The notes under the pieces are model-generated. The model was given only the letters and a program-made list of their open reading frames with translations, was not told where the DNA came from and did not search any database. From Formosimonas limnophila (lineage in GTDB: Bacteria; Pseudomonadota; Gammaproteobacteria; Burkholderiales; Burkholderiaceae): a DNA stretch of 64,000 bases. The stretch is from the NCBI RefSeq assembly GCF_014652675.1, contig NZ_BMZG01000003.1, positions 45,239-109,238 of the forward strand, given 5' to 3'. Below are positions 45,479-53,275 of this stretch, piece by piece (within the stretch, counting starts at the first letter, position 1; every line of letters starts with the position of its first letter). The position numbers were made by a program, and so were the translations under genes.

Positions 45479-47389
45479 TCACCTACTGATTGACTGGTTT
45501 AAACTCTCTAGTTCGTCGTTCATGATTAACCACTCTTCTTCCAGCGGTGCCAATAGATTAAGTAAATCAGCATGTCGTTTGCTCGCGCTGATAACGGCCT
45601 CTTGCTGATCTGTTTGGTAGGCAACTTCCGATGCCAGCCAACCTTGCAACTCATCGAATTCGTTTTGAAAAATCGCCATTTGTTTTTCTAGCTTGGCGAT
45701 TTTTTGTTTGAGTGCTTTTTGTTCAAATTGCTGTGTGGCGGCACTTTTGGCAGGAGCGTCTGGAGTTTTTTTGCCAGTTTTATCATTTGCCGAGTTGTGG
45801 TTGTTTTGTTTGTGCAGTTGCCAGCGCTGGGCGCACCAAGTGCGGTAGTCGTCAAGGTCTCCGTCGAATGGGCGCACTGTTTGGTCGGCAACCAGCCAGA
45901 AGTCATCCACGCAGTTGGCGAGTAGGCTGCGATCATGTGACACAACGATGAGTGCACCGTCGAACTGCTGTAGTGCCATGACAAGAGCGTGGCGCATGTC
46001 GAGGTCCAAGTGATTAGTTGGTTCGTCAAGCAGCAACAGATGTGGTTTTTGCCAAATGAGCAGGGCGAGTGATAAACGGGCTTTTTCACCACCTGAGAAA
46101 TTCGTGATCGGCTCACTGACCATGTCGCCACCGAAATTAAAGCCACCCAAGTAGTTGCGCAGTTTTTGCCAGTTTTCGTTCGGCGCGAGGCGCTGCATGT
46201 GCCACAGTGGTGATTCGTTTTCGCGCAAAGTGTCCAAGTGTTGTTGCGAAAAGTAGCCGATGCGTAAGTTTGGCGCGGTGATGATTTCACCAGACAGTGG
46301 CGTGAGCTCGCCAGCGAGGGCTTTAATCAGCGTGGATTTACCTGCACCGTTCATGCCGAGTAGGCCGATGCGGTCTTGGGACTGGATGGTGAACTCGATG
46401 CTTTTGAGCAGAGTATTGTCCCCATAGCCCAAATCGAGCTTGTCGGCTTGCATCTGTGGGTTCGGTAGGTCAGGCAAACTGTGAAACTCGAACGAAAAGG
46501 GGGAGTCCAAATGCGCAGGTGCAATGAGTTCAAGCTTGTCAAGTGCCTTGATGCGACTCTGTGCTTGGCGAGCCTTGGTGGCTTTTGCACGGAATCGATC
46601 AATATAACTTTGCAAATGAGCCACGTGACGTTGTTGTTGCGCATACAGGGCATTTTGCTGCATCAGTCGCTCGGCACGGGTGCGCTCGTAATTGCTGTAG
46701 TTGCCTTTGTATGTCGTCAGTGTTTGCTGAGCCACTTCGATGGTGTGTGTGCATAGTGCATCAAGAAAGTCACGATCGTGAGAGATGATGAGTAGCGTGG
46801 CGGGGTGGCTTTTGAGGTAGTTTTCTAACCACAGCACCGTGTCCAAGTCCAAGTGATTGGTTGGCTCATCGAGTAGCAGTAAATCTGAGCGACACATCAG
46901 CGCACGCGCCAGATTAAGGCGCATACGCCAGCCACCAGAGAACGAGCGCACCGCATTGCCTTGCTGGGATTGCGCAAAACCTAAGCCATTGAGTAGTTGC
47001 GCCGCACGTGACGGTGCTGTGTACGCGTCAATTCGTGTCAGCTCTGCGTAGATTTGCCCGATTTTTTCACCGTCGTTTGATTGCTCTGCTTCAGAAAGCT
47101 GTTGGTTCAGGCTGGTTAATTCTGCATCGCCTGCCAAGACATAATCGAGCGCGGATTCATCGGTTTCGGGCATTTCTTGCGCCACATGAGCGATCACCCA
47201 TCGAACAGGAATGGATACTTCGCCTTCGTCCGCTTGTAGCTCCTTGCGTAATAAGGCAAACAAACTCGATTTGCCAGTGCCATTTCTTCCCACCACGCCG
47301 ACTTTTTGCCCTGTATCAATACGGGCGTTGGCGTCTTTTAACAAAACAGAGGTGCCGCGCTGGAGGCGCAGGTTGGAGATGGTGATCAT
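45479..47389 (-). CDS. ABC-F family ATPase (YheS-like)
   Basis: 636 residues from ATG 47389; in-frame codons upstream give a hydrophobic extension without family support. Two ABC domains: Walker A GRNGTGKSS near residue 34 and GMNGAGKSTL near 336, signatures RSFSGGWRMRL and NFSGGEKARLSL, Walker B LLLLDEPTNHLD twice, and a C-terminal coiled coil (about 520-636). ABC-F proteins act on ribosomes. Length matches YheS. Downstream of speD but after a terminator. Confidence 0.92.
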   Translation of the reverse strand: MITISNLRLQRGTSVLLKDANARIDTGQKVGVVGRNGTGKSSLFALLRKELQADEGEVSIPVRWVIAHVAQEMPETDESALDYVLAGDAELTSLNQQLSEAEQSNDGEKIGQIYAELTRIDAYTAPSRAAQLLNGLGFAQSQQGNAVRSFSGGWRMRLNLARALMCRSDLLLLDEPTNHLDLDTVLWLENYLKSHPATLLIISHDRDFLDALCTHTIEVAQQTLTTYKGNYSNYERTRAERLMQQNALYAQQQRHVAHLQSYIDRFRAKATKARQAQSRIKALDKLELIAPAHLDSPFSFEFHSLPDLPNPQMQADKLDLGYGDNTLLKSIEFTIQSQDRIGLLGMNGAGKSTLIKALAGELTPLSGEIITAPNLRIGYFSQQHLDTLRENESPLWHMQRLAPNENWQKLRNYLGGFNFGGDMVSEPITNFSGGEKARLSLALLIWQKPHLLLLDEPTNHLDLDMRHALVMALQQFDGALIVVSHDRSLLANCVDDFWLVADQTVRPFDGDLDDYRTWCAQRWQLHKQNNHNSANDKTGKKTPDAPAKSAATQQFEQKALKQKIAKLEKQMAIFQNEFDELQGWLASEVAYQTDQQEAVISASKRHADLLNLLAPLEEEWLIMNDELESLNQSISR

Positions 47390-47407
47390 ATTCGTTGTGA
47401 CAATAAA

Positions 47408-47435
47408 CAAAAGCCTTGCGGATGCAAGGCTTAAA
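47408..47435 (-). terminator. Terminator after speD
   Basis: AAGCCTTGC and GCAAGGCTT arms around GGAT; the minus-strand stem is followed by TTTGTTT. It ends the DUF350-to-speD transcript. Confidence 0.75.
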
Positions 47436-47508
47436 AAGACGGTAATTATAGCAAAATTAGTCAACAGACTCGTCTGTGAAGTCAACTTTCTCTGTGACTT
47501 TGATCAGA

Positions 47509-47901
47509 TTAGGCGGGTACGGGTGGAAAAACGTTGCTATACAGGCCTCGATTAATTTTTTGGCTGGTGTGCTGATCTGGCTTGAATGCGGCAAGTAAAT
47601 AGGTCTTTGCCTGATCCACTTCGGCGTCACCGCACATAAAAATATCAATCGCAGCATAACCATGCTCAGGCCATGTGTGGATGCTCATGTGTGATTCTTT
47701 GAGCAACAACACCCCTGTTACACCCAGTTGGTGGCCAAAATGGTGAAAATGGCTATTGATGATTGTTGCATTGGCTCGGTGAGCAGCGTTTTTGATAAGC
47801 AGGGTCAATTGTTCGAGCGAAGACAAAAGCGCAGCATCACACCCATACAAATCAAGTAAAAGGTGTTGCCCTGTTGCCGCGTGAGTGCTGGTGTGCATCA
47901 T
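47509..47901 (-). CDS. speD: S-adenosylmethionine decarboxylase proenzyme
   Basis: 130 residues from ATG 47901, which overlaps the upstream small gene's TGA; a further in-frame start at 47928 is possible. Class 1B AdoMetDC: the autocleavage site is Glu-Ser in LLKESHMSIHTWPEHG, making Ser-70 the pyruvoyl precursor; His and Cys of the motif (SIHTWPE, MCGD) are present. It makes decarboxylated AdoMet, the aminopropyl donor. Last gene of the left arm of the block at 47.5-58.2 kb; a membrane aminopropyltransferase is encoded in the facing arm. Confidence 0.95.
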   Translation of the reverse strand: MMHTSTHAATGQHLLLDLYGCDAALLSSLEQLTLLIKNAAHRANATIINSHFHHFGHQLGVTGVLLLKESHMSIHTWPEHGYAAIDIFMCGDAEVDQAKTYLLAAFKPDQHTSQKINRGLYSNVFPPVPA

Positions 47902-48047
47902 TTGTGACCACTGCCCGAGCTGCCCCATGAGCTACCACCAGATCCGCTTGACCATCCTGAGTTAGCGCGACCTGTGTTGCTATTCAAAAAGACAATGTTG
48001 AGGAATATGGTGAATGCAACAATAAAAACACAATAGATTTTATACAT
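47898..48047 (-). CDS. Small Gly/Ser-rich membrane-anchored peptide upstream of speD
   Basis: A 49-residue gene from ATG 48047 to TGA 47900-47898; the stop overlaps the speD ATG. Residues 1-22 are one hydrophobic segment (MYKIYCVFIVAFTIFLNIVF), and 29-49 are Gly/Ser/Trp-rich (SGWSSGSGGSSWGSSGSGHK). The overlap, the intact frame, and the position within the operon support a real gene. No family recognised; the low-complexity tail would face the periplasm if the N-terminus is a signal anchor. Confidence 0.65.
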   Translation of the reverse strand: MYKIYCVFIVAFTIFLNIVFLNSNTGRANSGWSSGSGGSSWGSSGSGHK

Positions 48048-48208
48048 ATTGATGGGGTTTGGTCTGTTGATAAATAAAATGTTAGATGCTGATATGCCGA
48101 AGATGATTTAATGAAACTGGTAAAACCCTCTTTGGTTGATTTGGGTGTCATGTTTGTTCACCATCACTCGCTTAGATTAAGAATATCTCTGTTATGGGGG
48201 GATGATAT

Positions 48209-49675
48209 TCATTTACCAAATAACTTCATGAAAAATAGAGGTAGCCACAATAAAAGCGTTCCCAAGGCGGATAACAGTGCTGGAATAACCAAATGACCAC
48301 CTACTAATCCTATGGTCAAGTTAACAATCCACAAAATCGCTAAGCAAGATTCAAAAAATGACTGAGTATCCAGCGATATTTCACCGCGGTTTTTTGTTTT
48401 GTCTGCGCGTAGTGAAGGAAACCAAACCTTGACCTCGTTTTCGTTGCGTAATCTGGCTTTTGACCATGTGATCTCATGCGCAGTTTGCTCTTTAATGAGT
48501 GCGGTGTTGTTGTTGGTATATTCTTCGATCCAAGTTCGGTCATTGACCGCGACGCGCCAATTAAAAGCACCTGCAGCATAGACGACATCTGAGGCGTAGC
48601 GTTCACTTAAGTGATAATTGACACTTTTGAATTTCACGACCTCCTCAGATTGCGTATTGGGATGTTGATTAAGTACTTCTGTTTCATACCATGAGCTTTC
48701 TGTTTGAACTAACCATAAAAACCCTTTTTTTGAATTAAATAGTAAGTATTCGACCCAAATTTCGTCATCGTACTGAGGGTCTTTGCATTCAATTAGGCCA
48801 ATGATGGTCCAAGTATTTCCGTGAATCCTACCTTTTGCACCTAATTCTAAACGGGCGAATCTTGATTTGAGTTGGGCTTGCATCTTTGATAGCAGCACTG
48901 CGCGGTCGCCGCTGCAATCAACCGATGAGGCACAAGATGGGCAGGACAGCTGAGTGGCGACCCCCACGTTGTATTGCAAGGCAAAGCCGCAATTTGGACA
49001 GTGTAGTGTGTGAACGCTTCCCTTAATGCGTCCAGCTCTGGTCGAAATGTCGTTGTCACTGAGCAATAATTGGCATTTGAGTGTACTCAGATCAACCGCT
49101 CGGCCTGCGTAAAGCGTCGCGGTCTTTCCATGGCTGTAATCAATGGTTAAAAAATATTCGCCAGAACGATAATCAGCAACCTGCGCTTGGTAACCTGATC
49201 CAACCATGAAAGGCAACTCACCCTCGCCGCCGACGCATTGTGCTTTTCGCACGTCAGTGGCTGTGTAGCTAAGGCCTTGATGTTGATAGACAGAACCCGG
49301 CTTGATGGCAGGTAGCTCAGGTGGTGGGTTGTCAGGATTGACTTCATAAGTGATGGCGTACTGGCCAGAAGCTTCTCCTAGCCAAGCAGACTGATGGTTG
49401 TCAAACAGAATGTACCACTCATTCCACAGGCCTGCCTCGTAAGACAACTGCAAACGTCCAATGACCGTAAAATGCTCTTTCTGATAAATACCTGTTGTGC
49501 CGATCTGGATTGGTGAATAGTCTTCCAGTATTTGGCCGATTTTGCCGACATTGTCCACCATATCGGCCTGACGATATACGGTGCTTTGGCAATACGTGCA
49601 AATGGTCAATACAGATGCGCTGGATCGGAAAGTGGCTTGTGCACCGCAGCTGGGACAGTTGGTATGAAAAATCAT
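48209..49675 (-). CDS. Double DUF4178 protein with two zinc ribbons
   Basis: 488 residues. Residues 7-32 form a zinc ribbon (CPSC...CTYC), then a DUF4178 domain (about 55-195); 227-252 a second ribbon (CPNC...CPSC), then a second DUF4178 (about 275-405); and the C-terminus has two membrane helices (about 440-485, LAILWIVNLTIGLVGGHLVI). DUF4178 proteins recur beside SPFH, DUF350 and aminopropyltransferase genes. The function is unknown. It lies 160 bp after the SPFH gene with a long hairpin between. Confidence 0.8.
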   Translation of the reverse strand: MIFHTNCPSCGAQATFRSSASVLTICTYCQSTVYRQADMVDNVGKIGQILEDYSPIQIGTTGIYQKEHFTVIGRLQLSYEAGLWNEWYILFDNHQSAWLGEASGQYAITYEVNPDNPPPELPAIKPGSVYQHQGLSYTATDVRKAQCVGGEGELPFMVGSGYQAQVADYRSGEYFLTIDYSHGKTATLYAGRAVDLSTLKCQLLLSDNDISTRAGRIKGSVHTLHCPNCGFALQYNVGVATQLSCPSCASSVDCSGDRAVLLSKMQAQLKSRFARLELGAKGRIHGNTWTIIGLIECKDPQYDDEIWVEYLLFNSKKGFLWLVQTESSWYETEVLNQHPNTQSEEVVKFKSVNYHLSERYASDVVYAAGAFNWRVAVNDRTWIEEYTNNNTALIKEQTAHEITWSKARLRNENEVKVWFPSLRADKTKNRGEISLDTQSFFESCLAILWIVNLTIGLVGGHLVIPALLSALGTLLLWLPLFFMKLFGK

Positions 49676-49718
49676 GAATCAGTCTAAGGAAAATACGGGA
49701 AGCAAAGCTTTTAGAAAA

Positions 49719-49764
49719 CGAAGCTTCTGTAAAAAGCAAGAAACTACTTTTTGCAGAAACTTCG
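49719..49764 (-). other. Long hairpin between the SPFH and DUF4178 genes
   Basis: Two 18-bp arms (49719-49736 and 49747-49764) match with two mismatches around a 10-nt loop. On the minus strand it is followed by TTTTCT, so it may be a partial terminator reducing expression of DUF4178-speD relative to DUF350-SPFH. No gene fits in the 161 bp. Confidence 0.6.
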
Positions 49765-49836
49765 CTGAAAACCGCTTTTTTTCAATGTTTTGTAAGGTTT
49801 AGCAAATTAAATCAGGGCAGGTTTGCACCAGAGTCG

Positions 49837-50835
49837 TTAGCCCACCAATTTTTTAAGGATTTCTGCTTTGCTATTGTCGTAATCAACGGCGCTAATCAGA
49901 CCTTGATCAAGCAACACTTTGAGCTGGCTCAGGCGTTCTTGTGGTGTCGGCTCAGCTGGCGAGACAGGTTGTGCGCTAGGTTGTGCCATTTGCTGGGCAA
50001 TGGTTTGACCAATGATGGTCCCCACACCCATGGTTGCGCCAAGTCCTGCCAAACCTGATTCGTTCTGCGCGGCTTGGTTGATGGCGTTGGCGGTGTTGTA
50101 CTGAGTGAGTTTGTTTAAGTCACCCGCCATGCCGATGCTGATGCGGGTGTCGATGGCTTTTTGTAACTCGTCTGGTAACGAGACGTTTTCAACCGCAAAG
50201 TTGTCTAACAACAAACCATACTGAGCAAATACAGGGGTGAGGACTTCTTTGATTTTGTCGCTCATGAGCAATTGATTGGCCGCCATGTCGATAAAAGGCA
50301 CACCGGAGCTGCCCAAAGTGCTGGTCATCGTGCTGATGACGAGATTGCGCAATTGTTGCTCTAAATCTTCAACGCTATAGGACTCACGTGTGCCGCTGAT
50401 GTGGGTGTGCATGAGCTTAGGATCAACCAATTTGTATGAATAAATCCCGAAAGCGCGCATCCGCACCATGCCAAAATCTTGATCACGAATGGTGATGGGG
50501 TTCGGCGTGCCCCATTTTCGACCCAGTTGCAAGCGTGTGCTGAAAAACACCACGTCTGATTTAAAAGGTGACTCAAAGCCTTTATCCCAGTTTTCTAAAG
50601 CTGTTAAAACGGGCAAGGTTCGGGTGTTTAATTCGTATAAACCGGGGCCGAAGACGTCGGCGATTTTGCCTTCGTTGATGAAAACGGCCATTTGCGATTC
50701 ACGGACTGTCAGTTGCGCACCGTATTGAATTTCTTGATCCGCGACAGGAAAACGCCAAGCCAAAACGCCATCGCTTTCTTCGTTCCATTGGATGATGTCG
50801 ATGAATTGTTTGCTGATGAATGAAAATAAGCTCAT
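49837..50835 (-). CDS. SPFH-domain protein with C-terminal SHOCT-like region
   Basis: 332 residues. N-terminal DIIQWNEESDGVLAWRFP and a SPFH/band-7 domain (about 30-245, with GLYELNTRTLPVLTALENW), of the type often annotated virion core protein. A Gly/Ala/Gln linker (about 250-290) leads to a SHOCT-like helix pair, RLSQLKVLLDQGLISAVDYD, at the end. No obvious membrane helix, so it may associate peripherally with the membrane as oligomers. It is 25 bp from DUF350. The family function is unknown; SPFH proteins scaffold membrane domains. Confidence 0.85.
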   Translation of the reverse strand: MSLFSFISKQFIDIIQWNEESDGVLAWRFPVADQEIQYGAQLTVRESQMAVFINEGKIADVFGPGLYELNTRTLPVLTALENWDKGFESPFKSDVVFFSTRLQLGRKWGTPNPITIRDQDFGMVRMRAFGIYSYKLVDPKLMHTHISGTRESYSVEDLEQQLRNLVISTMTSTLGSSGVPFIDMAANQLLMSDKIKEVLTPVFAQYGLLLDNFAVENVSLPDELQKAIDTRISIGMAGDLNKLTQYNTANAINQAAQNESGLAGLGATMGVGTIIGQTIAQQMAQPSAQPVSPAEPTPQERLSQLKVLLDQGLISAVDYDNSKAEILKKLVG

Positions 50836-50860
50836 GGTAACTCCTGGTAGTGAGAGTGAA

Positions 50861-51262
50861 TTAAGATAAACAACCAGCGTTTAAAATGCCGACGGAAACA
50901 GACACGAATCCCAACAAAGCACCCATGGCGATGTTGTTGTCATTGAGCGCATCTGCTAAACCTTTGACACAATGTGATACCACATAGTAAACCAAGATTT
51001 GTACAAGGCCCGCTAACAAGCCCCAAGTCAGAAAAAGAACCAAAGTATTGGTGTGCATAGCGCTCGAGCATAAAGTCAAAGCAAAACCAATCAATGCACC
51101 GCCAAATGAGAGCATGGGAGCCAAATAGCCCTGGCGAATCAAAGAAATCTCATCGACCACGGTGACTTTCAGATAAGTCAAAATAAACAACGCGAGCAGC
51201 AGTAAACCAATCACCAAATAGGCAAAGTACGCTGTGAGTGCTGGCAAAAGTTCCTGAAACAT
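50861..51262 (-). CDS. DUF350 membrane protein
   Basis: 133 residues from ATG 51262: four membrane helices (about 10-32, 47-67, 75-95, 108-130), beginning FQELLPALTAYFAYLVIGLL and including TYLKVTVVDEISLIRQGY. DUF350 (YjfL-like) is a two-helix repeat. The first gene of the left arm; no upstream gene on this strand for more than 450 bp. In E. coli the relative yjfL lies in the yjfIJKLMC cluster, which also has a polyamine-ligase-like gene. Confidence 0.85.
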   Translation of the reverse strand: MFQELLPALTAYFAYLVIGLLLLALFILTYLKVTVVDEISLIRQGYLAPMLSFGGALIGFALTLCSSAMHTNTLVLFLTWGLLAGLVQILVYYVVSHCVKGLADALNDNNIAMGALLGFVSVSVGILNAGCLS

Positions 51263-51712
51263 AGTAATCCTGTGAAGACAAAAATGAGGCGCTATCATAG
51301 CATGCGCCTAAGTGTGTACATGTCTTAATTTCCCGGTTTTGTGTATAAACGATGAAAAGATGTGTGTGGGTTTTGTGTATACTTCCGGTCTTGTTTGATC
51401 AGCTGATTCAATCTAAGGAAACACAGGCTGGTTTGTTTTTAGACAACTTCCTGTGACGAAAAGTGCTGCTTTTTCTAAAATTTAACCTCATTTATCGTGA
51501 TTTATCTTGTTGAATTTGTTGTGAGTTTTTTAGGTGCTCCTGAGTGAATTTCTAATCATCAATCAGCACTGGAAACGCTGGTTTTTACTTTTTGGCAAAC
51601 GTCGTTTTATAAAAGCTTCATTTAGAAGCTTCACTTTCCGTACCGCCTTCCATCATTTAAATGAATTTAAAAAAATAAAAGGCGAGCCAGTCTCGCTGGA
51701 AATGTTTAGCTC
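51263..51712. promoter_or_regulatory. Divergent promoter region of the SPFH/aminopropyltransferase block
   Basis: 450 bp between DUF350 (minus) and the aminopropyltransferase gene (plus), without a supported gene. It contains an 11-bp direct repeat TTTTGTGTATA at 51337-51347 and 51371-51381, both with TATA/TATAC that could be -10 boxes, and a perfect inverted repeat AAGCTTC-ATTTA-GAAGCTT at 51613-51631. The length and symmetry suggest shared regulation of both arms. Confidence 0.5.
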
Positions 51713-53224
51713 ATGCGCAATCGTTTACTCATTATTTCCGTTTTTGTTGTGGCTTCTTGTGGCTTGGCCTATGAGTTGATTGCGGGGGCTTTGGCCAGTT
51801 ATTTATTAGGCGATTCGATTTTTCAGTTCTCCAGCATTATTGGCGCTTATTTGTTTGCGATGGGCGTTGGTTCGCATTTGTCTAAGTATGTGCCTGAGGA
51901 GCGGGTGCTGGATGTTTTTGTTGAAATTGAGCTTTTGGTTGGTTTGATTGGCGGATTTTCTGCGCTGATGTTGTTTTTGGCGTTTGGTTGGGTGATTGCG
52001 CCATTTCGGACGATGTTGTATGCCTTGGTCGTCATCACAGGGATTTTGGTCGGAATGGAGATTCCGCTGGTGATGCGGGTAATGAATAAGCAAAAAGTGG
52101 CGTTTTCTGAGCTGGTCAGTCAGGTGCTGACCTTTGATTATTTGGGGGCACTGGTGGTTTCGCTGCTGTTTCCGTTGGTATTGGCGCCTAAGCTGGGCAT
52201 TTCACGCACGGCTTTGTTGTTTGGTGTTCTGAATGTGGTCGTGGCGTTACTGGCTGTGCGGGTGTTTTGGCATCAGTTGTCTCGACCCATGGTTCAAGTG
52301 TTGCGCGGCGGTGTGGCTTTGATACTCCTTGTTGGTGGGGTGGTGATGGCCGAGCGAATGGTGCATTGGAGTGAGCAGCAATATTTTGGCGACGAGGTGG
52401 TTTATACACAAAACACGCCGTACCAGAAGCTGGTCATGACACGTTGGAAAGACGATAGCCGCTTGTACATCAATGGCAACTTGCAGTTTTCAACTCGTGA
52501 TGAGCACCGATACCATGAAGCGTTGGTGCATCCCGCGATGGCAAAGCTGCCCTGGGCGAAGCGAGTTTTGGTTTTGGGCGGCGGTGATGGTTTGGCGGTG
52601 CGAGAAGTGTTGAAATATCCTCAGATTGAGGAAGTGACTTTGGTGGATTTAGACTCTGCCATGACGGATTTGTTCAAAACCAACGCACAGATGGTTGCAT
52701 TGAACCAAGGTTCATTGAATCATCCGAAAACACGCGTTATTAATGCTGATGCGGCGCGTTGGCTTGAGGAAAACAAAGGATTTTTTGACGCAATCATCAT
52801 TGATTTTCCTGACCCATCAAATTTTTCGTTGGGAAAGCTCTATTCTGTGCCGATGTACCGAATGGTCAAAGAACATTTGGCTGACAATGGACTGGTCGTG
52901 GTGCAATCTACCTCGCCATACCATGCACCGCGCTCGTTTTGGTCAATCAATGCGACCTTAAAAGAAGCCAATTTTTATACCTCACCTTACCATACGTATG
53001 TCCCTTCTTTTGGAGAATGGGGCTTTATCATTGCTGCTAATCATCCTGACTATGAGCCGCCGACGACTTTTCAGGTGCCTTTGCGGTTTTTAGATGCGGA
53101 AATGACTCGATTGATGTTTCAGTTTCCTTTGGATATGAAGCCTTGGGACTCGAACCCCAATTATTTGAATACTCAAGAACTGGTGCATTACTTTGAAGAA
53201 GACTGGCGGCATGTGATTCGTTGA
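51713..53224 (+). CDS. Membrane-embedded aminopropyltransferase (spermidine synthase-like)
   Basis: 503 residues: about seven membrane helices in residues 1-210 (LLIISVFVVASCGLAYELIA to LILLVGGVVMAERM), then a spermidine synthase-fold domain. AdoMet-type motif VLVLGGGDGLAVREVLKY near residue 284, YHEALVHPAM near residue 268, DLDSAMTDLF, and catalytic Asp region IIDFPDPSNFSLGKLYS near residue 360. It would use decarboxylated AdoMet (from speD in the facing arm) on an unknown acceptor. Fusions of this type are found in many bacteria and the substrate is not known. The start has a poor ribosome site. Confidence 0.88.
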   Translation: MRNRLLIISVFVVASCGLAYELIAGALASYLLGDSIFQFSSIIGAYLFAMGVGSHLSKYVPEERVLDVFVEIELLVGLIGGFSALMLFLAFGWVIAPFRTMLYALVVITGILVGMEIPLVMRVMNKQKVAFSELVSQVLTFDYLGALVVSLLFPLVLAPKLGISRTALLFGVLNVVVALLAVRVFWHQLSRPMVQVLRGGVALILLVGGVVMAERMVHWSEQQYFGDEVVYTQNTPYQKLVMTRWKDDSRLYINGNLQFSTRDEHRYHEALVHPAMAKLPWAKRVLVLGGGDGLAVREVLKYPQIEEVTLVDLDSAMTDLFKTNAQMVALNQGSLNHPKTRVINADAARWLEENKGFFDAIIIDFPDPSNFSLGKLYSVPMYRMVKEHLADNGLVVVQSTSPYHAPRSFWSINATLKEANFYTSPYHTYVPSFGEWGFIIAANHPDYEPPTTFQVPLRFLDAEMTRLMFQFPLDMKPWDSNPNYLNTQELVHYFEEDWRHVIR

Positions 53225-53275
53225 GTATTTTAACTGGTTTTTCATTTGTCTATTGAGTCCATTTTCCCATCACCC

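Noticed and set aside
47390..47485. N-terminal hydrophobic extension of the ABC-F protein
   Set aside because: ABC-F proteins are soluble and begin right at the first ABC domain; ATG 47389 gives the usual length.
47930..48208. Plus-strand 61-codon frame at 48111-48296
   Set aside because: Overlaps the end of the DUF4178 gene on the opposite strand, with no ribosome site or family match.
51534..51779. 81-codon plus-strand frame upstream of the aminopropyltransferase
   Set aside because: Overlaps the well-supported start region at 51713 in another frame, has odd Phe/Arg-rich composition and no ribosome site.
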